Below are positions 1-7,984 of a stretch of DNA of 26,240 nucleotides, piece after piece. Position 1 is the first letter of the stretch. The number at the start of each line of letters is the position of its first letter. Under the pieces are notes generated by a model, which worked only from the letters and a program-made list of their open reading frames with translations, was not told where the DNA came from and did not search any database. The position numbers and the translations under genes are program-made. The stretch lies in assembly GCA_964570855.1 (NCBI GenBank), contig CAZMZR010000048.1:1-26240 (forward strand), written 5' to 3'. The DNA is from JAFGPS01 sp964570855. Lineage in GTDB: Bacteria; Planctomycetota; Phycisphaerae; Sedimentisphaerales; Anaerobacaceae.

Positions 1-2
1 AA

Positions 3-38
3 AAATTTGAAGCGGAAAAAATGAAAAGCCAAGTGTAA
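3..38 (+). CDS. Possible C-terminal tail of an upstream gene (partial)
   Basis: One frame is open from the window edge to a TAA at 36-38 and would encode a short charged tail ending KMKSQV. It lies 26 bases before the ATG of the next gene in the same direction, as expected if the two are co-transcribed. Only about 12 codons are visible, so nothing can be said about function, and the frame may be chance. Confidence 0.3.
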   Translation, partial: KFEAEKMKSQV

Positions 39-64
39 TTTATTTGCAAATTAACGGCTCATTT

Positions 65-1906
65 ATGAAAACTCTTATTAGATTAACGCTTATTATATTT
101 CCTTTCAGCGTACCTGTTCACGCACAATATCTGATAAAATCGCCCTATCTACAAAATCCGGAAAAAGCAATAGAATATGTTGATAGCTGCGCAACATTCT
201 GGTTAAACACACACGATGACACACGGGGGGGATATTTCACCTATATTGACAGATATGGAAACGTGACTGGAACCAACAAGAACATGTTAACCCAGACGAG
301 AAATACCTATGGATTTGTCAGGGCCTACATGTTAACAGGGGATATGACTTATTTGTCAATGGCGAGAAAGGGACTGGATTTCCTGTATCAACATGTCTGG
401 GACAGTGTTAATGGCGGATGGTTTGGAGATTTGGATATCAACGGGAATCCAACCACACCCTACGCCGACAAAAGTGTCTTTGATCAACATTATGCACTTT
501 TAGGGATTTCCGCTTATTACGAGGCAACTGCTAATACGGGGGATTGGCAGTGGCTGTTGGATGGATACGCTCATAATGAAAACTTTTATTGGGATAATCG
601 TCCATCCTATTTAGGATATTACGACACTGCAGATTTCGATGGATTGGACGGCCGAAATAAAAGCTTCAATGCCACGGTCGATGCCATTACTACACATATT
701 TTGTATCTTTATCTTTTAACTGGAGATCAAACTTATAAAAACCGTTTGGAACAACTGGCCGATCAAATTATCAACCATCTTGTGGCCGGTATGGATTCTC
801 AGGCGATTGGATTTGTGGAAAAATATGATTCGGATTGGAATTGGAACGATGACGAACCCATGACCATCATGGGGCATGTTTTAAAAACTGCCTGGTGTTT
901 GGCGCGCATTTATCATATCGATCCGAATGACGCATATATTCCCACAGCCGAGAAATTAGTATCTGAGGTTTTGCAAAAAGGCTATGATAACGAATTTGGC
1001 GGCCCTTATAAGGATTATAACCGAATAACCGGCGAAATGATGATGTGGGGCAATCCGGACATTTTAAAAACATGGTGGGCAATGGAACAAGCAGTGACAT
1101 CTGGGCTGCAGTTGTATGGAATTACCGGGGATACTCTCTATCTGAGAATGGCTGATGAGAGTTTGGATTTTTTCATGAAATACTTTGTAGATCATGAGTA
1201 TGGCGAAGCGTATATGGATAGAACTCGTTCCGGTGGTTTTGCCGGGAACGAAGAAAAGGGAAATGAATGGAAAGCGGCCTATCACTCGATTGAATTGGGA
1301 TATTATATATATTTATATGGTAATTTATTTGTCAAACATCAGCCGGTAAGCCTGCACTACTATTTTGTTGAGTCGTCCGAAGACAGAAATATTCTTCTTA
1401 CCCCGCTGGCAATCGATGATTCTCAACTGAGAATTCAGCAGGTATTATGGGAAGGACAACCTTATGTCAACTATGATCCTAATAATCGCATCCTGGTGTT
1501 GCCTGCCGATGTAAACGGCCATTTTAAAGTGACGTACACGGCAACACAGGCCATTACTGATAATATAACTTTTAACGTTACTGTTCCGTCTTCAACACCT
1601 GTTTCAGACACTATTTATATTGCCGGAAATTTCAATCATTGGGACCCCGGCCCCGGACAATCAGGCACTGATGGTTTAGATCATGATTTGCCGTTAACCA
1701 ACATGGGAGATAACCTATGGCAAATTACATTACCATCCTTAACAGGTGAGGATATCGAATATAAATATACTCGCGGTCGTTGGGAGACAGTAGAAAAAGG
1801 CATAGAAGGCCAGGAGATTCCCAATCGATCGCTTAGTGTACCCGGTGGCCATTATATCCAAAATGACGTAGTCGCTAACTGGAGTGATATTCCAGCTTCC
1901 ATTTAA
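65..1906 (+). CDS. Exported AGE-family (N-acylglucosamine 2-epimerase-like) protein with C-terminal CBM-like domain
   Basis: The 613-residue product starts with a classic signal peptide (MKTLIRLTLII...VHA, cleavage near residue 20), so it should leave the cytoplasm. Residues ~30-420 look like the (alpha/alpha)6 barrel of the AGE/cellobiose-epimerase superfamily. Supporting motifs are GGYF near the N-terminus, repeated LTGD-Y-LxxA helices, GHxxKTAW with His271, KTWWAxE, and AAYH with His407; His residues at the two latter-type positions act as general acid/base in characterised AGE enzymes. After a linker (~430-500), residues ~505-600 resemble a beta-sandwich starch- or glycogen-binding module (IYIAGNFNHWDPG, EYKYTRGRWE). 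I chose ATG 65 over an in-frame TTG at 44 because the signal peptide begins there; no clear ribosome site is visible. Family epimerases are usually about 400 residues and cytosolic, so export and the extra module are notable. The substrate is unknown, and a glycoside-hydrolase-like role in the same fold is possible. Confidence 0.75.
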   Translation: MKTLIRLTLIIFPFSVPVHAQYLIKSPYLQNPEKAIEYVDSCATFWLNTHDDTRGGYFTYIDRYGNVTGTNKNMLTQTRNTYGFVRAYMLTGDMTYLSMARKGLDFLYQHVWDSVNGGWFGDLDINGNPTTPYADKSVFDQHYALLGISAYYEATANTGDWQWLLDGYAHNENFYWDNRPSYLGYYDTADFDGLDGRNKSFNATVDAITTHILYLYLLTGDQTYKNRLEQLADQIINHLVAGMDSQAIGFVEKYDSDWNWNDDEPMTIMGHVLKTAWCLARIYHIDPNDAYIPTAEKLVSEVLQKGYDNEFGGPYKDYNRITGEMMMWGNPDILKTWWAMEQAVTSGLQLYGITGDTLYLRMADESLDFFMKYFVDHEYGEAYMDRTRSGGFAGNEEKGNEWKAAYHSIELGYYIYLYGNLFVKHQPVSLHYYFVESSEDRNILLTPLAIDDSQLRIQQVLWEGQPYVNYDPNNRILVLPADVNGHFKVTYTATQAITDNITFNVTVPSSTPVSDTIYIAGNFNHWDPGPGQSGTDGLDHDLPLTNMGDNLWQITLPSLTGEDIEYKYTRGRWETVEKGIEGQEIPNRSLSVPGGHYIQNDVVANWSDIPASI

Positions 1907-2308
1907 TCCTGCTGATAATGACATTTTTCATAATTATTCCTCGAGTTAGAATTAGTTGCAGATGTTCTGCATCGCTGAGAAATCCCGGGCACTATCAAAG
2001 ATGCACTATAAATAATCACTTCCTTATACCCTACCTCCCATATCCTAAACGCTGCATTGTTTTTTTAGTTGAAAATTCTGTTAGAATACGGTACAGTTAT
2101 TATTTCAGCGAGCAAGAGAATAGCCGTACCTATTGAAATCGAAAGCGAGGTGTGCAATGTCGGCGTTGTCCGAGGCGTTAGGAGTACGATGGGCCTTTAC
2201 GCTAAATCCTTACTTTTATGTACTGTTTTTCTCTCCGCCTTTATTTCTTGTCGTTATATATCTGCTCCAGCGAAAGTGCCAGAGGTCCAGGGACTTTGGA
2301 GAATGATA
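1907..2308. other. 402-base non-coding stretch, possible promoter of the broken membrane-protein gene
   Basis: No convincing gene is seen. A TAGAAT hexamer near 2083-2088, preceded by a T-run and TTGAAA, could be a promoter. An ATG at 2189 has an AGGAG four bases before it and opens a hydrophobic frame (MGLYAKSLLL...) that runs in frame into the broken gene starting at 2309. It may be an alternative longer N-terminus or a second gene remnant; I cannot decide which. Confidence 0.35.
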
Positions 2309-2587
2309 ATGAAATCACCTGAAATGGGAAAAATCAGCTTCTGGCTGGCTCTGTCACCCTGGTTTTTTGTCGTATCGGGGATACTAAGAATTCCGGGTTT
2401 CGGCTGAGGCTCTCTACTCGGAATCCTTGCAGGAATCCTAATAGTATTTGGTCCCCCCTTAATATTTGTATTCTCCCTTGCGGCAATATTCAAAGACAAA
2501 TCGACATGGTCAAAATCAGGTCTGCTTATCAGCTCTGTTACTTTTGCTCTATGGTTATTCGCCGTTCTATTCGGCGGCTTTAATTGA
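2309..2587 (+). pseudogene. Small three-helix membrane protein interrupted by an in-frame TGA
   Basis: The frame reads MKSPEMGKISFWLALSPWFF... for 32 codons, meets a TGA at 2405-2407, and then continues in the same frame with a protein-like sequence to a second TGA at 2585-2587. Read through, it gives about 92 residues with three hydrophobic segments: one before the stop (ISFWLALSPWFFVVSGIL), a long one just after it, and a C-terminal one (LLISSVTFALWLFAVLFGGF) after a charged KDKSTWSK loop. The start is supported by GGAG at 2298-2301, seven bases before ATG 2309; a longer start at 2189 is possible. No frameshift is needed. TGA is a true stop elsewhere in the window, so recoding to Trp is unlikely, and no selenocysteine-type hairpin is evident after the codon. 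The simplest reading is a recently inactivated gene or a sequencing error. Function unknown. Confidence 0.55.
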
Positions 2588-2628
2588 GTGGAATTGTTAG
2601 GCCGAGGCCCATACAATCCGCTAATTCT

Positions 2629-2675
2629 CTTTACCCCGTGAGATGGCGGCCTTTGGCCTATCTCACGGGGTAAAG
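2629..2675. repeat. Perfect 16-bp inverted repeat with a nested GGCC hairpin
   Basis: The arm at 2629-2644 (CTTTACCCCGTGAGAT) is exactly complementary to the arm at 2660-2675. The 15-base loop contains GGCC-TTT-GGCC, which can fold on itself. There is no T-run on either side, so it is not a typical intrinsic terminator, though it could still stop transcription after the broken gene. It could equally be a REP-like palindromic unit. Confidence 0.7.
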
Positions 2676-2704
2676 CACCTATGGTGTCCCCGTGGGACTA
2701 TCTC

Positions 2705-2733
2705 TTGCATGGAATTTGAAACGGCGATATAAT
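2705..2733 (+). promoter_or_regulatory. Sigma-70-like promoter of the SMP-30-like gene
   Basis: TTGCAT (2705-2710) is followed after 17 bases by a perfect TATAAT (2728-2733). The predicted start near 2740 leaves a leader of about 80 bases before the ATG at 2822. The -35 box matches only TTG, so the call rests on the -10 box and the spacing. Confidence 0.6.
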
Positions 2734-2821
2734 GCCTGTGTTAGATGATGAGGGATGATAGATTAAGAACATGCGGATAACTTAAAACAAAACGGCATTT
2801 GATAAAGTAAGGGGAAAAATT

Positions 2822-3679
2822 ATGAAGAACTTCAAGTGGATTGTGATTTGTGTTTTTGTTTTGGCAGGGCTGGCAAAGGCCGAACCGGTAAAGTTGTGGG
2901 AAACAGGTGAAATATTTAAGGCGCCCGAATCGGTTGTCTATGACGGCGAAAGAGGATTTTTATACGTATCCAATTATACGGGCGGTGTGAAAAACGGGAC
3001 ATCGTACGGGGAACATTACATATCGAAGGCCAATCTCAAGGGCGAAATAATAAAATTCGACTGGATCGGCAATCTTACTACGCCGACCGGAATATGTGTC
3101 AACAACGACAAGCTCTACATCGTGGAGAGGTTCGGGGTCGTCGAGTACGATTTGAAAGCGGATAAAGTATCGAACAAGTACTATATCAAAACTTCGTATT
3201 TTCTGAATGATATCACCGTCGATTCGGACGGCGGAATCTACGTATCGGAAAGCGATACTAACCTGATTTACAGAATAAAAGACAAGAGCGTGGAGAAGTG
3301 GCTGGATAGCGAGGAAGTTTCCAGGCCGAACGGGATTTTGTTCGACGACGGCAAATTGCTCGTCGCAGTCAACAGCGATCATTATCTAAAGGCGGTAAAC
3401 ATTTCTGATAAGAAGGTCACTAAAATCGCCCTGCTCGGCGAGGGGATTCTCGACGGTATAAAAAAATGTGGCGACGGCTACTTAGTCTCTGATTTTATGG
3501 GCAACTTGTACCTTGTAAAACCTTCGGGACAAGTTACCGAATTAATAAACACGCGGGGTGCGGATATTAATATCGCGGACTTCGAATATATCCCCGACAA
3601 GGACATGGTAGTCATACCGGCTCTGAAAAATAACAAGTTGCTCTGTTACCGGCTCGGGCAAAAAGAAAAAGCCAATTAG
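2822..3679 (+). CDS. Exported SMP-30/gluconolactonase-like beta-propeller protein
   Basis: The 285-residue protein has a signal peptide (MKNFKWIVICVFVLAGLAKA, cut near residue 20) and then repeated propeller blades: PESVVYDGERGFLYVSNY, PTGICVNNDKLYIVER, NDITVDSDGGIYVSES and RPNGILFDDGKLLVAV. Alternating 'x-G-I-x-x-D' and 'LYV' strands are the hallmark of the SMP-30/gluconolaconase/NHL-type six-bladed fold. Members of that fold hydrolyse sugar lactones with a bound metal, but many exported members have no known reaction, and I cannot point to a complete metal site. TAAGGGG at 2808-2814 is a good ribosome site for ATG 2822. It has its own promoter and no co-directional partner before cinA. A structural or binding role is an equally fair guess. 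Confidence 0.7.
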   Translation: MKNFKWIVICVFVLAGLAKAEPVKLWETGEIFKAPESVVYDGERGFLYVSNYTGGVKNGTSYGEHYISKANLKGEIIKFDWIGNLTTPTGICVNNDKLYIVERFGVVEYDLKADKVSNKYYIKTSYFLNDITVDSDGGIYVSESDTNLIYRIKDKSVEKWLDSEEVSRPNGILFDDGKLLVAVNSDHYLKAVNISDKKVTKIALLGEGILDGIKKCGDGYLVSDFMGNLYLVKPSGQVTELINTRGADINIADFEYIPDKDMVVIPALKNNKLLCYRLGQKEKAN

Positions 3680-3732
3680 CTTTACATTCAGATAGATTCA
3701 TTCCCGCAATACTGCGGCGAGAAGCTTTTTTC

Positions 3733-3761
3733 TTGTCTCGGATTGTATTTGTGATTAAAAT
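3733..3761 (+). promoter_or_regulatory. Promoter placing cinA on a near-leaderless mRNA
   Basis: TTGTCT (3733-3738), a 17-base spacer and TAAAAT (3756-3761) form a reasonable sigma-70 promoter. Only nine bases separate the -10 box from the cinA ATG at 3771, and no Shine-Dalgarno sequence lies before that ATG. A leaderless or nearly leaderless transcript is therefore inferred. A short hairpin just upstream (3704-3717) followed by a T-run at 3725-3730 may weakly terminate the preceding gene. Confidence 0.45.
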
Positions 3762-3770
3762 CCGGCGTTT

Positions 3771-5003
3771 ATGAAAAAGGCAAGTATAATAACGATTGGC
3801 AATGAGATTTTAGCCGGTAAGACGGTCGATACGAACGCCGCACATTTGGCTATCGAGCTGCAAAATATCGGCATACCGGTGGTCGGTACATATACCGTCG
3901 CAGACGAAATCGGGCATATCGTGCAAAAACTCGGCATGGCGGCAGACGATGCCGATGTTATTGTTGCCACAGGTGGATTGGGGCCGACCGACGACGACCT
4001 GACCCGGCAGGCTTTCGCCGAGTTTTTGGGGGTCGAGCTGCAATTCAATCAGGAGCTTTTAGAGAAGATTCAACGGCTCTTCGCCCGGCGAAATTTACAA
4101 ATGCCGGAAAAAAACAGGATTCAGGCGTACATTCCCGCCGGTGCGAAAGCCCTGGAAAATATCGGTACCGCCCCGGGTATAATGGCCGAGCACAAAGGCA
4201 AATTATTTATAGCCCTGCCGGGTGTGCCGATGGAGATGGAGCGGATGTTCGCAGCGGTTCTGCCGGAGTTAAAGAAATTCGCCGGTTCGCAGGCCGTGGC
4301 GGTTCGAAGGCTCAGATGCTTCGGAGCGGGCGAATCGTCCATTGCCGAGATGTTAGGCGATATGATGCAGCGGGGCAGGAATCCGCTTATCAACTGCACG
4401 GCGAGCGAAGGCATTATTACATTGCATATCATCGCAACGGCGGATGATTATAACCTGGCGCAGCAAATGGTCGAAGAGGATGAGAAAAAACTTCGCGAAC
4501 TGCTCGGAGAGCTTATTTACGGCGTCGAGGAACAGAACCTGGCCGAGGTGGTCGGCGAAAAACTGGCCCGTCAGGGGAAAACAATCGCCGTGGCCGAATC
4601 GTGCACAGGCGGCTGGCTGGCAAAGCTGATAACCGATATTCCCGGGGCCAGCAGATATTTCACTTACGGCTGGATTACTTACAGCAACGATGCTAAAATC
4701 ACCGAGTTAGGTGTGCCCGGCGATTTGATTGAAAAATACGGAGCCGTCAGCGGGCAGGTAGCACAGGCTATGGCCCAGGGCGCAAGAAGTAAAGCCCGAA
4801 CAGATTTTGCAATTGGTATAACCGGTATAGCCGGTCCAACCGGCGGGAGCGAACAAAAACCTGCAGGGCTTGTATATATAAGTGTTGATTCTGATAATGG
4901 GTGTGTAACCGAACGCTGCTTATTTATTCAAAAGAGAGAGTTTACACGGCTTCGCGCCGCACAAACGGCCCTGAATATGCTCCGCCTGGAATTGAATATT
5001 TGA
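3771..5003 (+). CDS. cinA: CinA: nicotinamide-nucleotide amidohydrolase / MoaB-like two-domain protein
   Basis: This is a full-length CinA of 410 residues. Residues 1-~170 form the MoaB/COG1058 domain, with TIGNEILAGKTVDTNAAHLA at the N-terminus, ATGGLGPTDDDLTRQ and LPGVPMEMERMF. Residues ~250-410 form the PncC amidase domain, with ESCTGGW around Ser277, ASRYFTYGWITYSNDAK, GAVSGQVAQAMA and GITGIAGPTGG. Family members hydrolyse NMN to nicotinate mononucleotide and ammonia, and some also have ADP-ribose pyrophosphatase activity in the N-terminal domain, so the role is NAD salvage and repair in the cytosol. The competence link in the name comes from naturally transformable bacteria; pilus ATPase genes do follow here, but they have their own promoter. 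All key motifs look intact. The gene ends in TGA inside the next gene's -35 box. Confidence 0.95.
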   Translation: MKKASIITIGNEILAGKTVDTNAAHLAIELQNIGIPVVGTYTVADEIGHIVQKLGMAADDADVIVATGGLGPTDDDLTRQAFAEFLGVELQFNQELLEKIQRLFARRNLQMPEKNRIQAYIPAGAKALENIGTAPGIMAEHKGKLFIALPGVPMEMERMFAAVLPELKKFAGSQAVAVRRLRCFGAGESSIAEMLGDMMQRGRNPLINCTASEGIITLHIIATADDYNLAQQMVEEDEKKLRELLGELIYGVEEQNLAEVVGEKLARQGKTIAVAESCTGGWLAKLITDIPGASRYFTYGWITYSNDAKITELGVPGDLIEKYGAVSGQVAQAMAQGARSKARTDFAIGITGIAGPTGGSEQKPAGLVYISVDSDNGCVTERCLFIQKREFTRLRAAQTALNMLRLELNI

Positions 5004-5028
5004 CTAATCATTATGCAAATGTTATAAT
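5000..5028 (+). promoter_or_regulatory. Near-consensus promoter of the pilB-pilT genes, overlapping the cinA stop
   Basis: TTGACT (5000-5005), exactly 17 bases, and a perfect TATAAT (5023-5028). The cinA stop codon TGA (5001-5003) lies within the -35 hexamer. The predicted start near 5035 gives a leader of about 30 bases containing AGGAG (5057-5061) before ATG 5065. Confidence 0.8.
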
Positions 5029-5064
5029 AGTTGTCATTGGGGTCATCGGAATAATGAGGAGACT

Positions 5065-6801
5065 ATGGTAAAACAACGCAGGCATTTGGGCGAAATACTT
5101 TATAAGGCCGGGCTTGTAGAAAAACAGGCGATTATCAATGCCATTAAGACTTCAAAGAGCAGTAACAAACGGCTCGGCCAGGTATTGATTGAGCTGGGTC
5201 TGATAAACGAAGATATTCTGACCAAGGCGATCGCCAAACAGTTCGGCCTGGAATACGTGAATCTGGACAAAATTACCATTTCGCCGGATACGATGAAGCT
5301 GATTCCGGAGGAGATTGTAAAAAGGCATAATATTCTTCCACTCGGTAAAAGTAACGGCAAGTTAAAAGTGCTTATCAGCGACCCGTCGGATTTGGAAACG
5401 ATGGACGTGATTCGTTTTCGACTTAATACCGAGCCGGATTGCTGCCTGGGGAACCCCACAAAAATACGCGACTTCATCCAGGATTCGTTTAGCCAGGTCC
5501 GGCAGGAGCAGGACGACAGACTCAAGCACAGCATCGACGCTACCGCCGCCGAGCTTGCCGACATAGGTCACGAGCTGCAGGAAGAAGCGCTGCGTGCCCA
5601 GGCCGCCGGTGAGGACGACGATGCTCCTATTATCAAGCTGGTGAACCTGATAATAGATAATGCATATTATGTAAGGGCCAGCGATATACATGTCGAGCCG
5701 ATGGCCGACAGGGTGCGTATCAGGTACCGCGTGGACGGCGTCTGTATGGAAAGAGATAATATTCCCAAGAGTATGCAGGCCCCGCTGGTGACACGTTTTA
5801 AGATTCTCTCCGGTATGGATATTGCCGAGAAAAGGCTCCCGCAGGACGGCCGTATCAAACGAGAGATCGGCGGCCAGGACATCGATTTTCGTGTCTCGTC
5901 CCTGCCGGGCGTTCACGGGCCGAGCGTGGTGTTGCGTATTTTGCGACCGGATGCGGTCAATATCGGCATCGAGTCACTCGGTTTCGAGCATGATAATTAC
6001 GAGCAGTTCCAGAAGATAATCACAAGACCCAACGGCATCTTCCTGGTGACAGGTCCGACCGGTAGCGGCAAAACCACAACGTTATACGCGGCCCTGCAGG
6101 AGCTTAACAAGCCGGACAAGAAGATCATCACCGCCGAAGACCCGGTCGAATATAACTTCACCGGGATGAATCAGTGTCAGGTCAAAGAAGAAATCGAATT
6201 GACCTTCGACAGGATTCTCAGAGCCATGTTGCGACAGGCCCCCAACATCATACTTATCGGTGAAATCCGAGACGGGGTCGTTGCGGATATCGCGATCCAG
6301 GCCGCACTGACAGGACACCTTGTCTTCAGCACTCTGCATACGAACGACGCCCCGAGTGCAATTACACGTCTGATCGACATGGGCGTCAAGCCGTTCCTCG
6401 TGGCAAGCTCGATTCAGGCCATCATGGCCCAGAGACTTGTCAGAATCATCTGTAAAAAGTGCAGAAAGGTCGATGAAAATCCTGACCCCAAGCTCTTAAG
6501 AGCACTGGATATAACCCAGGAGCAGCTTAAAAAGACACCCGTTTACAAAGGTGCCGGCTGCAGTCAGTGTCAGAAGACCGGTTATAAAGGCCGAATCGCC
6601 ATATTCGAAATGTTTGAAATGAATAATGAAATAAGAGAGCTGGCCTTTTCAAAGGCTCCGACAACGGAATTGAGAAAAGCGGCAAGAGCGAGCGGCATGA
6701 GAACTTTGAGGGACGACGGAAAACTCAAGATATTTAACGGAACAACGACGCCCGCCGAGGTAGTCAGAATTACGCAGACGGAGGGGGCGGCTGTAGATTA
6801 A
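5065..6801 (+). CDS. pilB: PilB/GspE-type assembly ATPase
   Basis: The 578-residue protein is a hexameric secretion ATPase that powers polymerisation of pilins or pseudopilins at the inner membrane. Residues ~1-150 are an MshEN/GspE N-terminal domain (RHLGEILYKAGLVEKQ, RLGQVLIELGLI, ISDPSDLETMDVIRF). The N2 domain follows with ASDIHVEP. Walker A is GPTGSGKT at 330-337, followed by an Asp box (TAEDPVEY), Walker B (IILIGEIRD) and a His box (TGHLVFSTLHTND). A zinc-binding tetracysteine follows: CKKC ... CSQC near residues 470-510. Length and domain order match the family. AGGAG at 5057-5061 supports the start. The next gene downstream encodes the retraction-type ATPase PilT, which favours a type IV pilus over a pure type II secretion system, but GspE cannot be excluded because no secretin, platform protein or pilin operon is adjacent. 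Confidence 0.9.
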   Translation: MVKQRRHLGEILYKAGLVEKQAIINAIKTSKSSNKRLGQVLIELGLINEDILTKAIAKQFGLEYVNLDKITISPDTMKLIPEEIVKRHNILPLGKSNGKLKVLISDPSDLETMDVIRFRLNTEPDCCLGNPTKIRDFIQDSFSQVRQEQDDRLKHSIDATAAELADIGHELQEEALRAQAAGEDDDAPIIKLVNLIIDNAYYVRASDIHVEPMADRVRIRYRVDGVCMERDNIPKSMQAPLVTRFKILSGMDIAEKRLPQDGRIKREIGGQDIDFRVSSLPGVHGPSVVLRILRPDAVNIGIESLGFEHDNYEQFQKIITRPNGIFLVTGPTGSGKTTTLYAALQELNKPDKKIITAEDPVEYNFTGMNQCQVKEEIELTFDRILRAMLRQAPNIILIGEIRDGVVADIAIQAALTGHLVFSTLHTNDAPSAITRLIDMGVKPFLVASSIQAIMAQRLVRIICKKCRKVDENPDPKLLRALDITQEQLKKTPVYKGAGCSQCQKTGYKGRIAIFEMFEMNNEIRELAFSKAPTTELRKAARASGMRTLRDDGKLKIFNGTTTPAEVVRITQTEGAAVD

Positions 6802-6829
6802 ACAAGAATTAGTTTTTGAGGATTCGTAA

Positions 6830-7984
6830 ATGGCAACAGTTAATATGGACAGATTGCTGCATGCCTGCGTCACGCAGGGTGCTTCAGATATACATCTGGT
6901 CACGAATCGATCGCCGGTATTGAGGATAGACGGAAGACTTCGGTCTCTGGAAACCAAGGTTCTCGATTCCGATGATACCACGGCCCTGATGAAGGCCATT
7001 ACCCCCGACCGAAACCAGCAGGAGCTTCAGGAAGAGGGAGGAACCGATTTTGGTTTTGCCTTTGCCGACAAGGGCAGATTCCGAGTCTCTGTATTTAAGC
7101 AAAAAGGAGATATTTCAATAGTCCTTCGTCTTATTCCGTCGAGGATTCTTACGTTTGAGGAGCTGGGCTTACCTAAAATTTGTGCGGCTTTGTGCCGCAG
7201 ACCCAGAGGTATGTTTTTAGTGACAGGTCCTACCGGTAGCGGCAAAACGACCACTCTCGCCACGATGATAAATTATATCAACGAAAACTTCGACCGCCAT
7301 ATCGTGACTGTCGAAGAACCCATCGAATATTACCATAATCATAAAAAATCCATTATCAACCAGCGATCGGTTGGCGTCGATGTCCCGAGCTTTTCCGAAG
7401 CGTTGAGACGTGTTTTAAGAATGGACCCTGATGTAATTTTAGTGGGAGAACTACGAGACCTCGAAACAATCGAAGCGGCCGTTAGAGCTGCTGAAACAGG
7501 CCACCTGGTCTTTAGCACAGTTCACACGACAAGCGCCGCCGGAACTATTACAAGACTTATCGACGTTTTCCCCGTCACCCAGCAGGAACAGATTCGTATC
7601 CAGTTAAGCAGTAACTTGATAGCAGTATTGAGCCAGAACCTTTGTCCTTTGGCCACCGGCAGGGGAAGAGTTGCAGCTTACGAATTTATGGTCGTTACGC
7701 CCGCTATTGCCAACCTGATTCGCGAAAACAAGACCTATCGAATCGATTCCAGTATTCAAACCGGCAAAAAGCTGGGAATGCAGCTTCTTGATGAGCACCT
7801 CTGGAACCTCTACGATACAGGTGTTATCGCTCTTGAGGAAATGCTGGATAAGAGCCGTCAGCCGGGTGCTTTGCAGGACAAGGCTATGGCCAAAATAGAT
7901 GCCTTAAGAGGTAAACATAAGCATAAGAAGAAAGCTGCACAGAAGGAATTGGAAGATCTGGGCCCGATTTTAAGAGCCGATTAA
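6830..7984 (+). CDS. pilT: PilT/PilU-type twitching ATPase
   Basis: The 384-residue protein resembles PilT, the ATPase that depolymerises type IV pili and drives twitching and DNA uptake. Features seen are the N-terminal ASDIHL motif, GPTGSGKT at 133-140, an Asp box (TVEEPIEY), Walker B (DVILVGELRD), a His box (TGHLVFSTVHT) and an AIANLIREnKTyrIdssIqtG segment corresponding to the AIRNLIRE retraction motif of PilT, with R changed to A at the third position. The C-terminus has an extra basic, histidine-rich tail (GKHKHKKKAAQKE) not typical of PilT. It lies 28 bases after pilB with TGAGGA before ATG, so the two are probably co-transcribed. PilU is the main alternative, and the altered AIRNLIRE motif makes retraction activity less certain. 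Confidence 0.9.
   Translation: MATVNMDRLLHACVTQGASDIHLVTNRSPVLRIDGRLRSLETKVLDSDDTTALMKAITPDRNQQELQEEGGTDFGFAFADKGRFRVSVFKQKGDISIVLRLIPSRILTFEELGLPKICAALCRRPRGMFLVTGPTGSGKTTTLATMINYINENFDRHIVTVEEPIEYYHNHKKSIINQRSVGVDVPSFSEALRRVLRMDPDVILVGELRDLETIEAAVRAAETGHLVFSTVHTTSAAGTITRLIDVFPVTQQEQIRIQLSSNLIAVLSQNLCPLATGRGRVAAYEFMVVTPAIANLIRENKTYRIDSSIQTGKKLGMQLLDEHLWNLYDTGVIALEEMLDKSRQPGALQDKAMAKIDALRGKHKHKKKAAQKELEDLGPILRAD

Noticed and set aside
2405..2440. Possible selenocysteine insertion at the in-frame TGA
   Set aside because: A bacterial SECIS needs a hairpin just after the TGA. Only a direct repeat (GGAATCC twice) is present, not an inverted one.
2254..2616. A 120-codon minus-strand frame across the broken membrane-protein gene
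   Set aside because: The plus strand gives a coherent hydrophobic protein with a ribosome site. The minus frame translates to a Pro/Arg/Asn-rich sequence with no recognisable feature.
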